64,000 nt of DNA. It comes from Minicystis rosea. Its GTDB lineage: Bacteria; Myxococcota_A; Polyangia; Polyangiales; Polyangiaceae. Numbering within the stretch: the first letter of the stretch is position 1; each line of letters opens with the position of its first letter. Location of the stretch: NCBI GenBank assembly GCA_001931535.1, contig CP016211.1, positions 3,500,501 through 3,564,500 on the forward strand, read 5' to 3'. This document shows positions 25,346 through 32,828 of the stretch, piece by piece. A program made the position numbers and the translations under genes. Under the pieces are notes generated by a model that saw only the letters and a program-made list of their open reading frames with translations, did no database searches and had not been told where the DNA came from.

Positions 25346-26317
25346 ATGCAACCGAAGAGGCCCCGCGCGACGGACTACGCGACGCGCGTCGAGGATGTGC
25401 GTGACCTGCTCGCGTTCGTGCGTGCCAGCGATCTGCGCTCGCTGACCGCGGCCGCCCGCGAGCTCGGTGAAAGCAAGGCCACGCTCAGCCGGCGCATCAC
25501 GCGTCTCGAGGAGGCGCTGGGCACGGCGCTCCTGCGGCGCTCCTCGCGCGGCATCGAGACGACCGACGACGGCGCCCTCTACCGGCAGCGCATCGGTCCC
25601 CTGCTCGAGCAGCTCGGCGACGCCAACGCCGCGGCCGCGCACGGGGGCCACGCCACGCCCTCGGGGCAGCTCCGCGTCAGCGTGCCGCCGGGGTTCGCCG
25701 ATGCGCTCTCGCCGCTGTTCGCCGGCTTCTGCGAGCAGTTTCCGCATGTCGTGCTGCTCATTCACAGCTCCTCGCGCTTGGTCGATCTCGAGGCCGAGCA
25801 CGTCGACGTCGCCTTCCGCGCCACGTCGCGGCTCTCCGACTCCTCGCTCGTGAGCCTGCGCGTCGTCGAGCCGAGGCCCGAAGGGATCCTCGTGGCGGCG
25901 CCTTCGTACCTCGCGACGCACCCGCCGCCGCGCCGCCCGCAGGATCTCCTCGCGCATCGTTTCCTCGCCGTCGGTGAAACGGGCGCAGCCTTCACGTTGC
26001 CTTTGATCAAACGCGGTACGACTGACGTCCTCGAGGTGAAGGTGCCTGTGGCCATCGCCGGCTCCGACCTCGGTCTGTTGAGATCGTTGGCGCTCGCCGG
26101 CGCCGGCATCACGTGCTTGCCCCGCGTGAGCGCCGCGGACGCGATCGCCGACGGGCGGCTCGTCCACGTGCTCCCGGCCTGGGTCTGGCCCGACGTGAAC
26201 CTCTATCTCCTCCATCGCGGCGGACGCCACGTCCCGCCCAAGGTCCGCGCGTTCCTCGACTACATGCGCACCGCGCTCGAGCTCCGCGCGCGCAAGATCG
26301 ATCGCGTGAATCGATAG
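25346..26317 (+). CDS. LysR-family transcriptional regulator
   Basis: A 323-aa regulator. Residues about 14-75 form the LysR winged helix-turn-helix (LLAFVRASDLRSLTAAARELGESKATLSRRITRLEEALGTALL). Residues 108-315 are the periplasmic-binding-like effector domain (GQLRVSVPPGFAD; ITCLPRVSAADAIADGRLVHVLP). The subfamily resembles those acting on nearby oxidoreductases. The ATG at 25346 is chosen because the LysR fold starts soon after it. It is followed 108 bp downstream by a short-chain dehydrogenase on the same strand and lies between the two halves of the isoprenoid locus, so either is a possible target. Confidence 0.9.
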   Translation: MQPKRPRATDYATRVEDVRDLLAFVRASDLRSLTAAARELGESKATLSRRITRLEEALGTALLRRSSRGIETTDDGALYRQRIGPLLEQLGDANAAAAHGGHATPSGQLRVSVPPGFADALSPLFAGFCEQFPHVVLLIHSSSRLVDLEAEHVDVAFRATSRLSDSSLVSLRVVEPRPEGILVAAPSYLATHPPPRRPQDLLAHRFLAVGETGAAFTLPLIKRGTTDVLEVKVPVAIAGSDLGLLRSLALAGAGITCLPRVSAADAIADGRLVHVLPAWVWPDVNLYLLHRGGRHVPPKVRAFLDYMRTALELRARKIDRVNR

Positions 26318-26425
26318 GCCATCACGACGACGCGTTTCACGATCGGCAACACCCCGTTGCAGCAAACGGCATGGTGGAGGCCGCTCGAGGGCCATAGATC
26401 CTCGGCGTCCGCATCAGGAGGAACC

Positions 26426-27175
26426 ATGTCGAAGTTGAACGGAAAGGTCGCCGTCGTCACCGGCGGCAGCAGCGGTATCGGGCTCGCCATCGCGCGCCGC
26501 TTCGTCGCGGAAGGCGCACACGTGATCATCACCGGACGCCGCGCCGAAGAGCTCGATCGGGCGCGCGCCGCGATCGGCAAGAACGTGACGGCCGTCCGCG
26601 GCGACGTGAGCGACGAAGCCGATCTCGACGCGCTCTACGCGGCCGTGCGCGCTTCCCACGGACGCATCGACATCCTCGTCGCCAACGCCGGCGCGAACGA
26701 CATGAAGCCTCTCGCCGAGGCGACGCCGGAGCACTTCGACCGCATCTTCGACGTCAACGTGCGCGCCACGTTCTTCACGGTGCAGAAGGCGCTGCCGCTG
26801 CTCGCCGACGGCGCCTCGATCGTGCTCGTGGCCTCGGCGCTGCACGGAAAGGGCCTGCCGGGCTACAGCGTCTACAGCGCCACGAAGGCCGCCGTCCGCT
26901 CCTTCGCGCGCACGTGGGCGGCCGAGCTCAAGGGTCGCAAGATCCGCGTGAACAGCCTGAGCCCGGGCGGTGTCGAGACTCCGTTCCTCGTCGGCGCCGA
27001 CACGACCCGAGAGGAGGCCGAGAAGCTCCTCGCCATGTATGCCTCGTGGATCCCGCTCGGGCGCGTCGGCCAGCCCGACGAGATCGCTTCGGCCGCGCTC
27101 TTTCTCGCCTCGAGCGACGGAAGCTACCTGACCGGCAGCGACATCGTCGCCGACGGTGGCTTCACGCAGGTCTGA
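26426..27175 (+). CDS. Short-chain dehydrogenase/reductase (SDR)
   Basis: A 249-aa classical SDR. The cofactor motif TGGSSGIG is at 12-19, NAGAN follows strand 4, and the catalytic triad is S137, Y150 and K154 (YSATK). ITGRR after strand 2 favours NADP(H). The C-terminus has the usual SDG-YLTGSDIVADGGFTQV ending. A strong AGGAGG lies five bases before the ATG at 26426. The substrate is unknown; a ketone or alcohol step in the adjacent isoprenoid pathway is possible but unsupported. Confidence 0.93.
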   Translation: MSKLNGKVAVVTGGSSGIGLAIARRFVAEGAHVIITGRRAEELDRARAAIGKNVTAVRGDVSDEADLDALYAAVRASHGRIDILVANAGANDMKPLAEATPEHFDRIFDVNVRATFFTVQKALPLLADGASIVLVASALHGKGLPGYSVYSATKAAVRSFARTWAAELKGRKIRVNSLSPGGVETPFLVGADTTREEAEKLLAMYASWIPLGRVGQPDEIASAALFLASSDGSYLTGSDIVADGGFTQV

Positions 27176-27364
27176 CGGCAAAGCACGCATTACGACATCG
27201 AGTTACGGTCGTCGGCGCGGCGAACGAAGATGGTGAGACGAGACTGGCCGACGTGGCGAGGAGCCGTGAAGCGTCGGTGATCAGGCAGCGATCCATCGTT
27301 GGGAGCGCCGGGTTTCGTGGAGAGCGTGCGATGGTGGCGCGCCCTCCACGGACCCTCGATGTCG

Positions 27365-28561
27365 TCAGCTCGCGGCGGGGCTGACCGCAGGCGCTTGCGT
27401 GGAGCGCGATTCGGCGCTCTTGCCCCCACGGTCGGTGAGCTTCGAGCCGGCGAGCGCGGAGGCGAAGACACGGCCCAAGGTGCCACGCACGGTGGGGCTG
27501 TTGTAGAGGGTGGCAATCCCGTCGAGCAATGGAGTCTGCACCAGGCCGCGCACCGCATGGCCGACGACGAAGCTCGCGGTGAAACGACGGCGGCAGGCGC
27601 GCGCATAACGCTTCATCGCTTCGGCCTCCGGCGTGCCGGAGAGGACGGCGGCCATGGCCTCGGCCGCGTAAACACCGCTCTGCATCGCTTGATAGATGCC
27701 CTCCCCCGTGGCGTTGTGGGTGATGCGCGCGGCCTCGCCCAAGTACACCACGCCGGGGCCGTGGGTGTGATCGATCCAGGTCGTGTACGAGATCGGGTGT
27801 CCCTTGAGGCGGCCGACTTGGTGCCCTTCGCGGAGCCGGGCGGCGAAGTGATCATCGAGGAAGCGTTGGAAGACCTCACGCACGTTGCGCGTGGTCTTCG
27901 TGCCGTCCTGCCCTTCGCCATCCATGCAGATGCCGATGTTGACGCGGCCGTCGCCCTCGGGAAAGAGCCAGCCGTAGAGCGGAGCCAGGTTGCGATCGAA
28001 GATCATCTCCACGGCGTTCGGCTCGTAGGGAACGCCTTCCCACCAGCCCATGAGCGTGGAGATGGTGCGCTTCGGCCGCGGATCGACCGAGAAGATCGAG
28101 TGCGCGCCGTCGGCGCAGAGGACCCATTCGGCGCGGACCTCCTGCCCGTCGCGGCTCTGCACGCCCACGACGCGACCGTTTTCGCGCAGCAGCTTGGTGG
28201 CGTGGAAGCCGGATCGGAAATCGACCCCCAAGCTCTTGGCGCGCTCGACGAGGAGGTTGTCGAAGTGCTTGCGCAAAAGCACGATCGCCGCCTCTTCCGA
28301 GACCAGGCGAATTTCCCGATGGCCCGGCGTCACCAGCCGGAGGCCGTTGATCGGATACCCGAGGCGGCGCACGTCACCGCCCACACCCAGCGAATCGAGC
28401 AACTGAACCGCATTGGGCGACAGGCCCGATCCACAGGTTTTGTCGCGGGGGAACGCGTCTTTGTCGAGGAGGACGACATCGCGCACGCCCCGCTGCGCGA
28501 GCGCCACGGCCGTAGCAGCGCCGCCAGGGCCGGCGCCGACGATCACGACGGATGAAGGCAT
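27365..28561 (-). CDS. Geranylgeranyl-reductase-family flavoprotein
   Basis: A 398-aa FAD-dependent protein of the COG0644 type. It has VVIVGAGPGGAATAV near the start, DKTCGSGLSPNAVQLLDSLG (the family's KxCGGG segment), LYGWLFPEGDGRVNIGI (family GYGWxFPK...VNVG) and GEAARITHNATGEGIYQAMQ (family GDAA...TGEGIxxAM). The family reduces isoprenoid double bonds using FADH2. The ATG at 28561 starts the Rossmann strand (MPSSVVIVG); a TTG at 28597 is an alternative. Two GAC-N4-GTC sites lie 59 and 94 bp upstream, matching those of the squalene genes, so it probably belongs to the same pathway. Confidence 0.85.
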   Translation of the reverse strand: MPSSVVIVGAGPGGAATAVALAQRGVRDVVLLDKDAFPRDKTCGSGLSPNAVQLLDSLGVGGDVRRLGYPINGLRLVTPGHREIRLVSEEAAIVLLRKHFDNLLVERAKSLGVDFRSGFHATKLLRENGRVVGVQSRDGQEVRAEWVLCADGAHSIFSVDPRPKRTISTLMGWWEGVPYEPNAVEMIFDRNLAPLYGWLFPEGDGRVNIGICMDGEGQDGTKTTRNVREVFQRFLDDHFAARLREGHQVGRLKGHPISYTTWIDHTHGPGVVYLGEAARITHNATGEGIYQAMQSGVYAAEAMAAVLSGTPEAEAMKRYARACRRRFTASFVVGHAVRGLVQTPLLDGIATLYNSPTVRGTLGRVFASALAGSKLTDRGGKSAESRSTQAPAVSPAAS

Positions 28562-28619
28562 GACCGCGGGCTTACTGCGCCGGACCGCGAGTGGCAATCT
28601 CCGCGCGGGCCTTTTCGTC

Positions 28620-28631
28620 GACGTGGGTCAT
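28620..28631 (-). promoter_or_regulatory. Putative operator, reductase proximal site
   Basis: GACGTGGGTCAT, 10 of 12 identical to GACTCGGGTCAT, same orientation, 59 bp before the reductase start. The GAC and GTC half-sites are kept. Confidence 0.4.
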
Positions 28632-28654
28632 TGACGAGATCGGGGCAGAAGGCC

Positions 28655-28666
28655 GACTCGGGTCAT
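28655..28666 (-). promoter_or_regulatory. Putative operator, reductase distal site
   Basis: GACTCGGGTCAT, identical over 12 bp to the squalene synthase site at 23312-23323 and in the same orientation relative to its gene, 94 bp before the reductase start. Confidence 0.6.
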
Positions 28667-28876
28667 CGACGTGATTCGGATGCACGAGTCGATTCAGGAG
28701 GATCCGAGAAGCTTTGATGCGGTGTCGATCGCTTCGATCACGGGAATCCAGCGTGCGCGCGCGAGCCGTCCAGGCGAGGCGTGCAGATTGCAAAAGGCGC
28801 AGGTGGAGAGAACAACCATGCTCCTCGCGCACTCCGGGGGTGCGCTCGACGCGGACGCGCCGAGCGCAGGCGGGCC

Positions 28877-29398
28877 ATGACGTCTCCGGCGACGATGGAG
28901 GTCCCGCGCCGCACGATCGCGTTCGCCGTCGCGGCGGCCTTGCATCTCGTCATCGTGATGCTCGCGGCCGCCGGCGCGAACCTGCGCGCCGGTGGCCCCA
29001 TCGGTCGCGCGGCGGCGCACTACGCCTCGCTCTCGGGCGCAGACACGGCACATGGGTATTTCGCGCCCGATTTCGCGCTCGAGCCCTTTGCGACCGTGGA
29101 GGTGACGGAGCGCGACGGCCGGGTGGTGACGGACGTGGTCCGCACGGGCGACAGCCGCGAGAGCGATCTGCGCATGCGCGGCGTGGTGGCGGCCTCGCTC
29201 CTCGACGGCGACGCGTCACCGCACGCGCTCGCGCGGGCCTGCGCGGGACGCGTGCTCTCGCAACACCCCTTCGCGGAGCACGTGATCGTGCGGCTCGCGA
29301 CCTACGATTTGCCGACGATGGAGGAGCTCCGCCGCGGGGCGCAGCCGGGGTGGACCATCTACTACGAGGCGCGCTTCGTGCGGCGTGTGAAGGTATGA
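28877..29398 (+). CDS. Single-pass membrane-anchored protein, partner of HTTM protein
   Basis: A 173-aa protein with one N-terminal hydrophobic helix (TIAFAVAAALHLVIVMLAAAG, about residues 11-31) acting as an anchor or uncleaved signal. The remainder is a small alpha/beta domain (FATVEVTERDGRVVTDVVRTG; AEHVIVRLATYDLPTMEELRRG). ATG 28877 is chosen with GCAGGCGG upstream; ATG 28895 is possible. Its stop overlaps the start of the HTTM gene (ATGA), so the two are translationally coupled and probably act together. Family not recognised. Confidence 0.72.
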   Translation: MTSPATMEVPRRTIAFAVAAALHLVIVMLAAAGANLRAGGPIGRAAAHYASLSGADTAHGYFAPDFALEPFATVEVTERDGRVVTDVVRTGDSRESDLRMRGVVAASLLDGDASPHALARACAGRVLSQHPFAEHVIVRLATYDLPTMEELRRGAQPGWTIYYEARFVRRVKV

Positions 29399-30297
29399 GC
29401 CGGCGTCCGCTGCATCGCGCGGCGGACGCATGTCGCCGCTTCGCGCTCGCGCCCGCGTCGCCTCGGCCCACCGCGGCGCTGCGGCTGGGCCTCGCCGTCG
29501 TGCTGCTCGTGCAGGCCGCGCAGACGGCGCCGTCGCTCGTCGAGCTGTACGGGGACGGCGGGCTCCTGGCCGGCCCGCTGCGCGAAGCGCTGGGCGCCGC
29601 GACGCCGCTGAGCGTGCGCCGCTTCGCCGAGATATTGGCTCCGATCGGCGCGCGTGAAGCGCACGTGATCGCCGGCGCCGGCGGCGTCTACGTGGCGGCG
29701 TTGATCGCATTGCTCCTCGGTCATCGTGCGCGCGCGGCGGCCTTCGTCGCGTGGCTCGCGCACGCCGTCCTGATGAACGGCGCGCCCGGCGCCACGTACG
29801 GCGCCGATGAGCTCGCCAATGTCGGCCTCTTCTATCTCGTGTGGATGCCGTGCGGTGGCGCGCTCTCGCTCGACCGCCGCCGCGGCCGCGCGACGGCCGC
29901 CGCGACACCGGCCGCGCGGATCGCGCTCCGCGTGCTCCAGATTCACCTCTGCATCGTCTCGGCGTCGAGCGGCGTCGGCAAAGCGTGCGGCGAAGCGTGG
30001 TGGAACGGAGAGGCCATCTGGAGAGCCTTGATGTTGCCGGAATATCGCGGCCTCGATTTCTCCTTCTTGGCCGCGCATCCCTGGCTCGCGGCCATCGTCG
30101 GCTGGGCCGTGCTGGTGGTGGAGATTGGTTATCCCGTGCTCGTGTGGCCGAAGCGCACGCGGCGCCTCTGGGTCTCGGTCACGGCAGCGCTGCACCTCTC
30201 CATCGCGATCTTCATGGGCCTCGCCACGTTCAGCGCCGTGATGATCGTGCTCACGGTCGCCGCCTTCGGGGTGCGCGCCGATCCCGAGAAGTCTTGA
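29395..30297 (+). CDS. HTTM (vitamin-K gamma-carboxylase-like) membrane protein
   Basis: A 300-aa polytopic protein with about six to seven hydrophobic segments. The layout of an N-terminal helix (AALRLGLAVVLLVQAAQ), a lumenal loop (PSLVELYGDGGLLAGP...), a central YGADELANVGLFYLVWMPCGG and QIHLCIVSASSGVGKACGEAWWNGEAIWRAL is the HTTM pattern, named from horizontally transferred relatives of vitamin K-dependent gamma-carboxylase. Bacterial members' reactions are mostly unknown. The ATG overlaps the previous stop by four bases. Confidence 0.85.
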   Translation: MSRRPLHRAADACRRFALAPASPRPTAALRLGLAVVLLVQAAQTAPSLVELYGDGGLLAGPLREALGAATPLSVRRFAEILAPIGAREAHVIAGAGGVYVAALIALLLGHRARAAAFVAWLAHAVLMNGAPGATYGADELANVGLFYLVWMPCGGALSLDRRRGRATAAATPAARIALRVLQIHLCIVSASSGVGKACGEAWWNGEAIWRALMLPEYRGLDFSFLAAHPWLAAIVGWAVLVVEIGYPVLVWPKRTRRLWVSVTAALHLSIAIFMGLATFSAVMIVLTVAAFGVRADPEKS

Positions 30298-30334
30298 TTC
30301 ACCGTCTGCATCGCGCGATAGCCGAGGACGCGCC

Positions 30335-31774
30335 GTGCACGTCCTCCTCGTAAGCCCCGAGCTCTCGCCCATCCAGAAAGTGGGCGGCGTGGGCGACGGC
30401 GTGGCCGGCCTCGCCAAGGCCCTCCATCGCTTCGGTCATGCCGTGACCATCGCACTGCCCTGGGCCGGCGCCGCGCCGCCGGTGGGCTTCGAGGCGCATG
30501 GCACGATCAGGTTGGCAGGTCCGGACGGCGCCGAAATCACGGTCGATCGGCACGACGGTCGCCTCGATGCGGGGCTCGACGTGATCCTGCTCAGCGCACC
30601 GAGCGCGCCTCCGCGACGCGGCGTCTACGGCTCGGATCTGGGCGACGATCTCGCGGATGCGCGTCGCTTCGCGCTCTACGCGCGGGCCGTGATCGACATC
30701 GTGATCGATCGCCGGCGCACGGGTCCACCGTTCGACGTCGTGCATGCGCACGAGTGGCCCGCGGCGCCCATTCCCTATCTGCTGCGCCGAATCGATGGCC
30801 CGCGGCCACGCACCGTGATGACGGTGCACAACCTCGCCTTTCAAGGCGTCTTCGCGCCCGAGGCGCTCGCGTGGCTCGGACTTGGCCGCGAGAGCTTCCA
30901 CCCCGAAACCCTCGAGCTCTTCGGTCGCGTCGACTTCCTCAAGGCGGGCCTCGTGGGCGCCGACGTCATCACCACCGTCTCGCCGACGTATGCGCGCGAG
31001 ATCCGCACGCCCGAGCGCGGCGAGGCGCTCGACGGCGTGCTCCGCGCTCGCGCGCGCGATCTCGTGGGCATCACCAACGGCATCGACACGGACATCTTCA
31101 ATCCCGCCACCGATCCCGCGCTCACCGCGCGCTTCGATCCCGACGATCTCGGCGGCAAGGCGCGCTGCAAAGCGGCGTTCTGCGAGACGGTCGGGCTCGC
31201 CGCCGATCGCCCGCTCGTGGCCTCGCTCGGTCGCCTCGTGGATCAGAAAGGCACCGATCTACTGGCCGAAGCCCTCCCTGCAATCGTGACAGCGGGTGCT
31301 GTCGTGATTGTGGCGGGCGCGGGAGATCCGGCCCACGAGCGCGCCATTGCGGAGGCCACGGCGCGGGCGGCGGGCCGCGCGGTATTCCTCGGTCGCGTCG
31401 ATGACGACGACGCGCGCCGGCTCTTGGCTGCGGCCGATCTCGTGGTGATGCCCTCGCGGTTCGAGCCCTGCGGCGTGGTGCAGCTCGAAGCGCAGCGCTA
31501 CGGCGCCCTCCCCATCGCGCGGCGCACGGGCGGGCTCGCCGACACCATCGCCGATGCCTCGCCGGACCTTGCGACGGGGACCGGCTTCCTCTTCGACGAA
31601 GCGACCGCGCCTGCGCTCGCGGCCGCGACACGCCGCGCGCTCCACGCCATGACCCTGCCCGGCTGGGACGCGCTGCGCGCCCGCGCGATGCGGGCCGCGC
31701 CGAGCTGGACCGGCGTCGCCCGCCGCTACGAGGCAGTCTACCGAGGCACGGTGCGCGGACCGCTGCTAGGGTGA
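30335..31774 (+). CDS. glgA: Glycogen (starch) synthase, GT5
   Basis: A 479-aa glycosyltransferase of usual GlgA length, transferring glucose from ADP-glucose to the growing alpha-1,4-glucan. The N-terminal ADP-glucose motif is KVGGVGD (15-21; KTGGLGD in E. coli). HAHEWPAAPIPYL, TVHNLAFQG, TNGIDTDIFNP, SLGRLVDQKGTDL, and the C-terminal SRFEPCGVVQLEAQRYGALPI with TGGLADTI are all GT5 signatures, including the Glu-containing EPCG loop. The start is GTG 30335 with GAGGA six bases upstream. It is followed after four bases by a DUF2288 gene. The upstream gap to the HTTM gene is only 37 bp. Confidence 0.95.
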   Translation: MHVLLVSPELSPIQKVGGVGDGVAGLAKALHRFGHAVTIALPWAGAAPPVGFEAHGTIRLAGPDGAEITVDRHDGRLDAGLDVILLSAPSAPPRRGVYGSDLGDDLADARRFALYARAVIDIVIDRRRTGPPFDVVHAHEWPAAPIPYLLRRIDGPRPRTVMTVHNLAFQGVFAPEALAWLGLGRESFHPETLELFGRVDFLKAGLVGADVITTVSPTYAREIRTPERGEALDGVLRARARDLVGITNGIDTDIFNPATDPALTARFDPDDLGGKARCKAAFCETVGLAADRPLVASLGRLVDQKGTDLLAEALPAIVTAGAVVIVAGAGDPAHERAIAEATARAAGRAVFLGRVDDDDARRLLAAADLVVMPSRFEPCGVVQLEAQRYGALPIARRTGGLADTIADASPDLATGTGFLFDEATAPALAAATRRALHAMTLPGWDALRARAMRAAPSWTGVARRYEAVYRGTVRGPLLG

Positions 31775-31778
31775 GCCC

Positions 31779-32084
31779 ATGCGCGAGCGGCTTGCGACCT
31801 TTCTCGGCGAGGTGTTCTGGAGCGATCTCGCCGCCCACGCGGCGCGTGATGCGCTGATCATCGTCGCCGATGATCTCGACATGCTCGACGTCGGCGTCGC
31901 CGTGGCGACCGACGACGCGTCGCGCGTCGGCCGCTGGATCGAAGAGCAGCGTTTGAAGAAGCCCACTTCGCAGGATCTCGCCCGCTTCCGCGCCGAGCCC
32001 GAGGCCAAGTTCGAGAGCCTCATCGTCCAGCCCTTCGTGCTCGTGCGCCCGTTGATCCGCCGCCCCGACGCCGCGTTGAACTGA
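31779..32084 (+). CDS. DUF2288 family protein
   Basis: A 101-aa cytosolic protein. The pattern LGEVFWSDLAAHAARDALIIVADDLDMLDVGVAVATDD... followed by a Trp-initiated helix and a C-terminal LIVQPFVLV strand fits DUF2288, a small conserved bacterial family of unknown function. Four bases separate it from glgA, so it is probably co-transcribed. Confidence 0.85.
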   Translation: MRERLATFLGEVFWSDLAAHAARDALIIVADDLDMLDVGVAVATDDASRVGRWIEEQRLKKPTSQDLARFRAEPEAKFESLIVQPFVLVRPLIRRPDAALN

Positions 32085-32086
32085 TC

Positions 32087-32141
32087 AAGCGCCGCCTGGT
32101 CCGGCGCGGGGTATGGGACCGCTTGCGGCCCCATCGTGATC
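32087..32141. repeat. Solitary copy of the hairpin repeat, acting as terminator
   Basis: A 55-bp unit with GCGCCG...CGGCGC and CCGCTTGCGG palindromes; its right 35 bp (GGGGTATGGG onward) match unit 3 of the array at 15350-15624 in 33 positions. It lies between convergent genes (stops at 32084 and 32156), a position that suits a two-way terminator. Confidence 0.75.
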
Positions 32142-32155
32142 GCTCGGCCTGCGGA

Positions 32156-32770
32156 TCACCGCACCTTCTTCTCGGCGCTTCGATACAAGGCGCCCATCAC
32201 CACACCCGGGCCGAAGCCGACGATCACGTCGTCCTCCACCGCGATGGTGGGCACGGTGTTCTTCGGGTTCAGCTTGCGCATGGTGGCGAGGGCAGCCGCG
32301 TCCGCATCGACGTCGATCTCGGTGAACGTGTACCCCTTCGTCTTCATGAAGTCGGTCGCCGTTCGGCAGAGCGCACAGTCCTTCGAGACGTAGACGCGAA
32401 TCGGCATCTCCCGCATTTTCCGCTCGATCGCCGCGCGTCGCTCGTCGACTTCGCGGGCCTGGACGCGGGCGCGCTCCTCTTCCTCCGGCGCGCTGCGATC
32501 CTCGATCGGGTCCGCCGGCCGAGGAGCGGACGACGCCGCGACCTCGACGCGCGCCACGGGCGGCTCCCTCGAGCCCATCGTGCCTTTGTAGAACAGCACG
32601 CAGGCCACGACGAGCGCGAGCAGGAGCAGCGCGCCGACGGCCCTCCGCGCACTGGTACCCTCTTCACCGTCTGCATCCTCGCGCTTGCAGATGACGCAGT
32701 GACCGAACGGATCGAGCACGACGCCGTGCTTTTCGCACCTTCGCGGCACCGGCTGCGGCACGGAATCCAT
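32156..32770 (-). CDS. Membrane-anchored glutaredoxin-like protein with N-terminal zinc ribbon
   Basis: A 204-aa protein. Residues 12-28 hold CEKHG...GHCVIC, a small zinc-ribbon-like knuckle. One membrane helix follows (AVGALLLLALVVACVLFY, about 44-61), then an acidic/Arg helical linker, and a C-terminal glutaredoxin fold (from about 123) with the redox motif KDCALCRTA and the cis-Pro segment NTVPTIAV. It would place a thiol-disulfide domain on the side of the membrane opposite the zinc knuckle. Substrate unknown. Confidence 0.85.
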   Translation of the reverse strand: MDSVPQPVPRRCEKHGVVLDPFGHCVICKREDADGEEGTSARRAVGALLLLALVVACVLFYKGTMGSREPPVARVEVAASSAPRPADPIEDRSAPEEEERARVQAREVDERRAAIERKMREMPIRVYVSKDCALCRTATDFMKTKGYTFTEIDVDADAAALATMRKLNPKNTVPTIAVEDDVIVGFGPGVVMGALYRSAEKKVR

Positions 32771-32828
32771 CCCGCGATGCTACCACTCACCCGGCGCGCC
32801 ATGCACCGGCTGCCGCGCTCCGAGACGC

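Larger units (their letters stand above)
28562..28876. promoter_or_regulatory. Divergent intergenic region, reductase and HTTM operon
   Basis: 315 bp between the reductase gene (reverse) and the small anchored-protein/HTTM operon (forward). It holds the two operator-like sites listed separately; nothing else is recognised. Confidence 0.55.
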
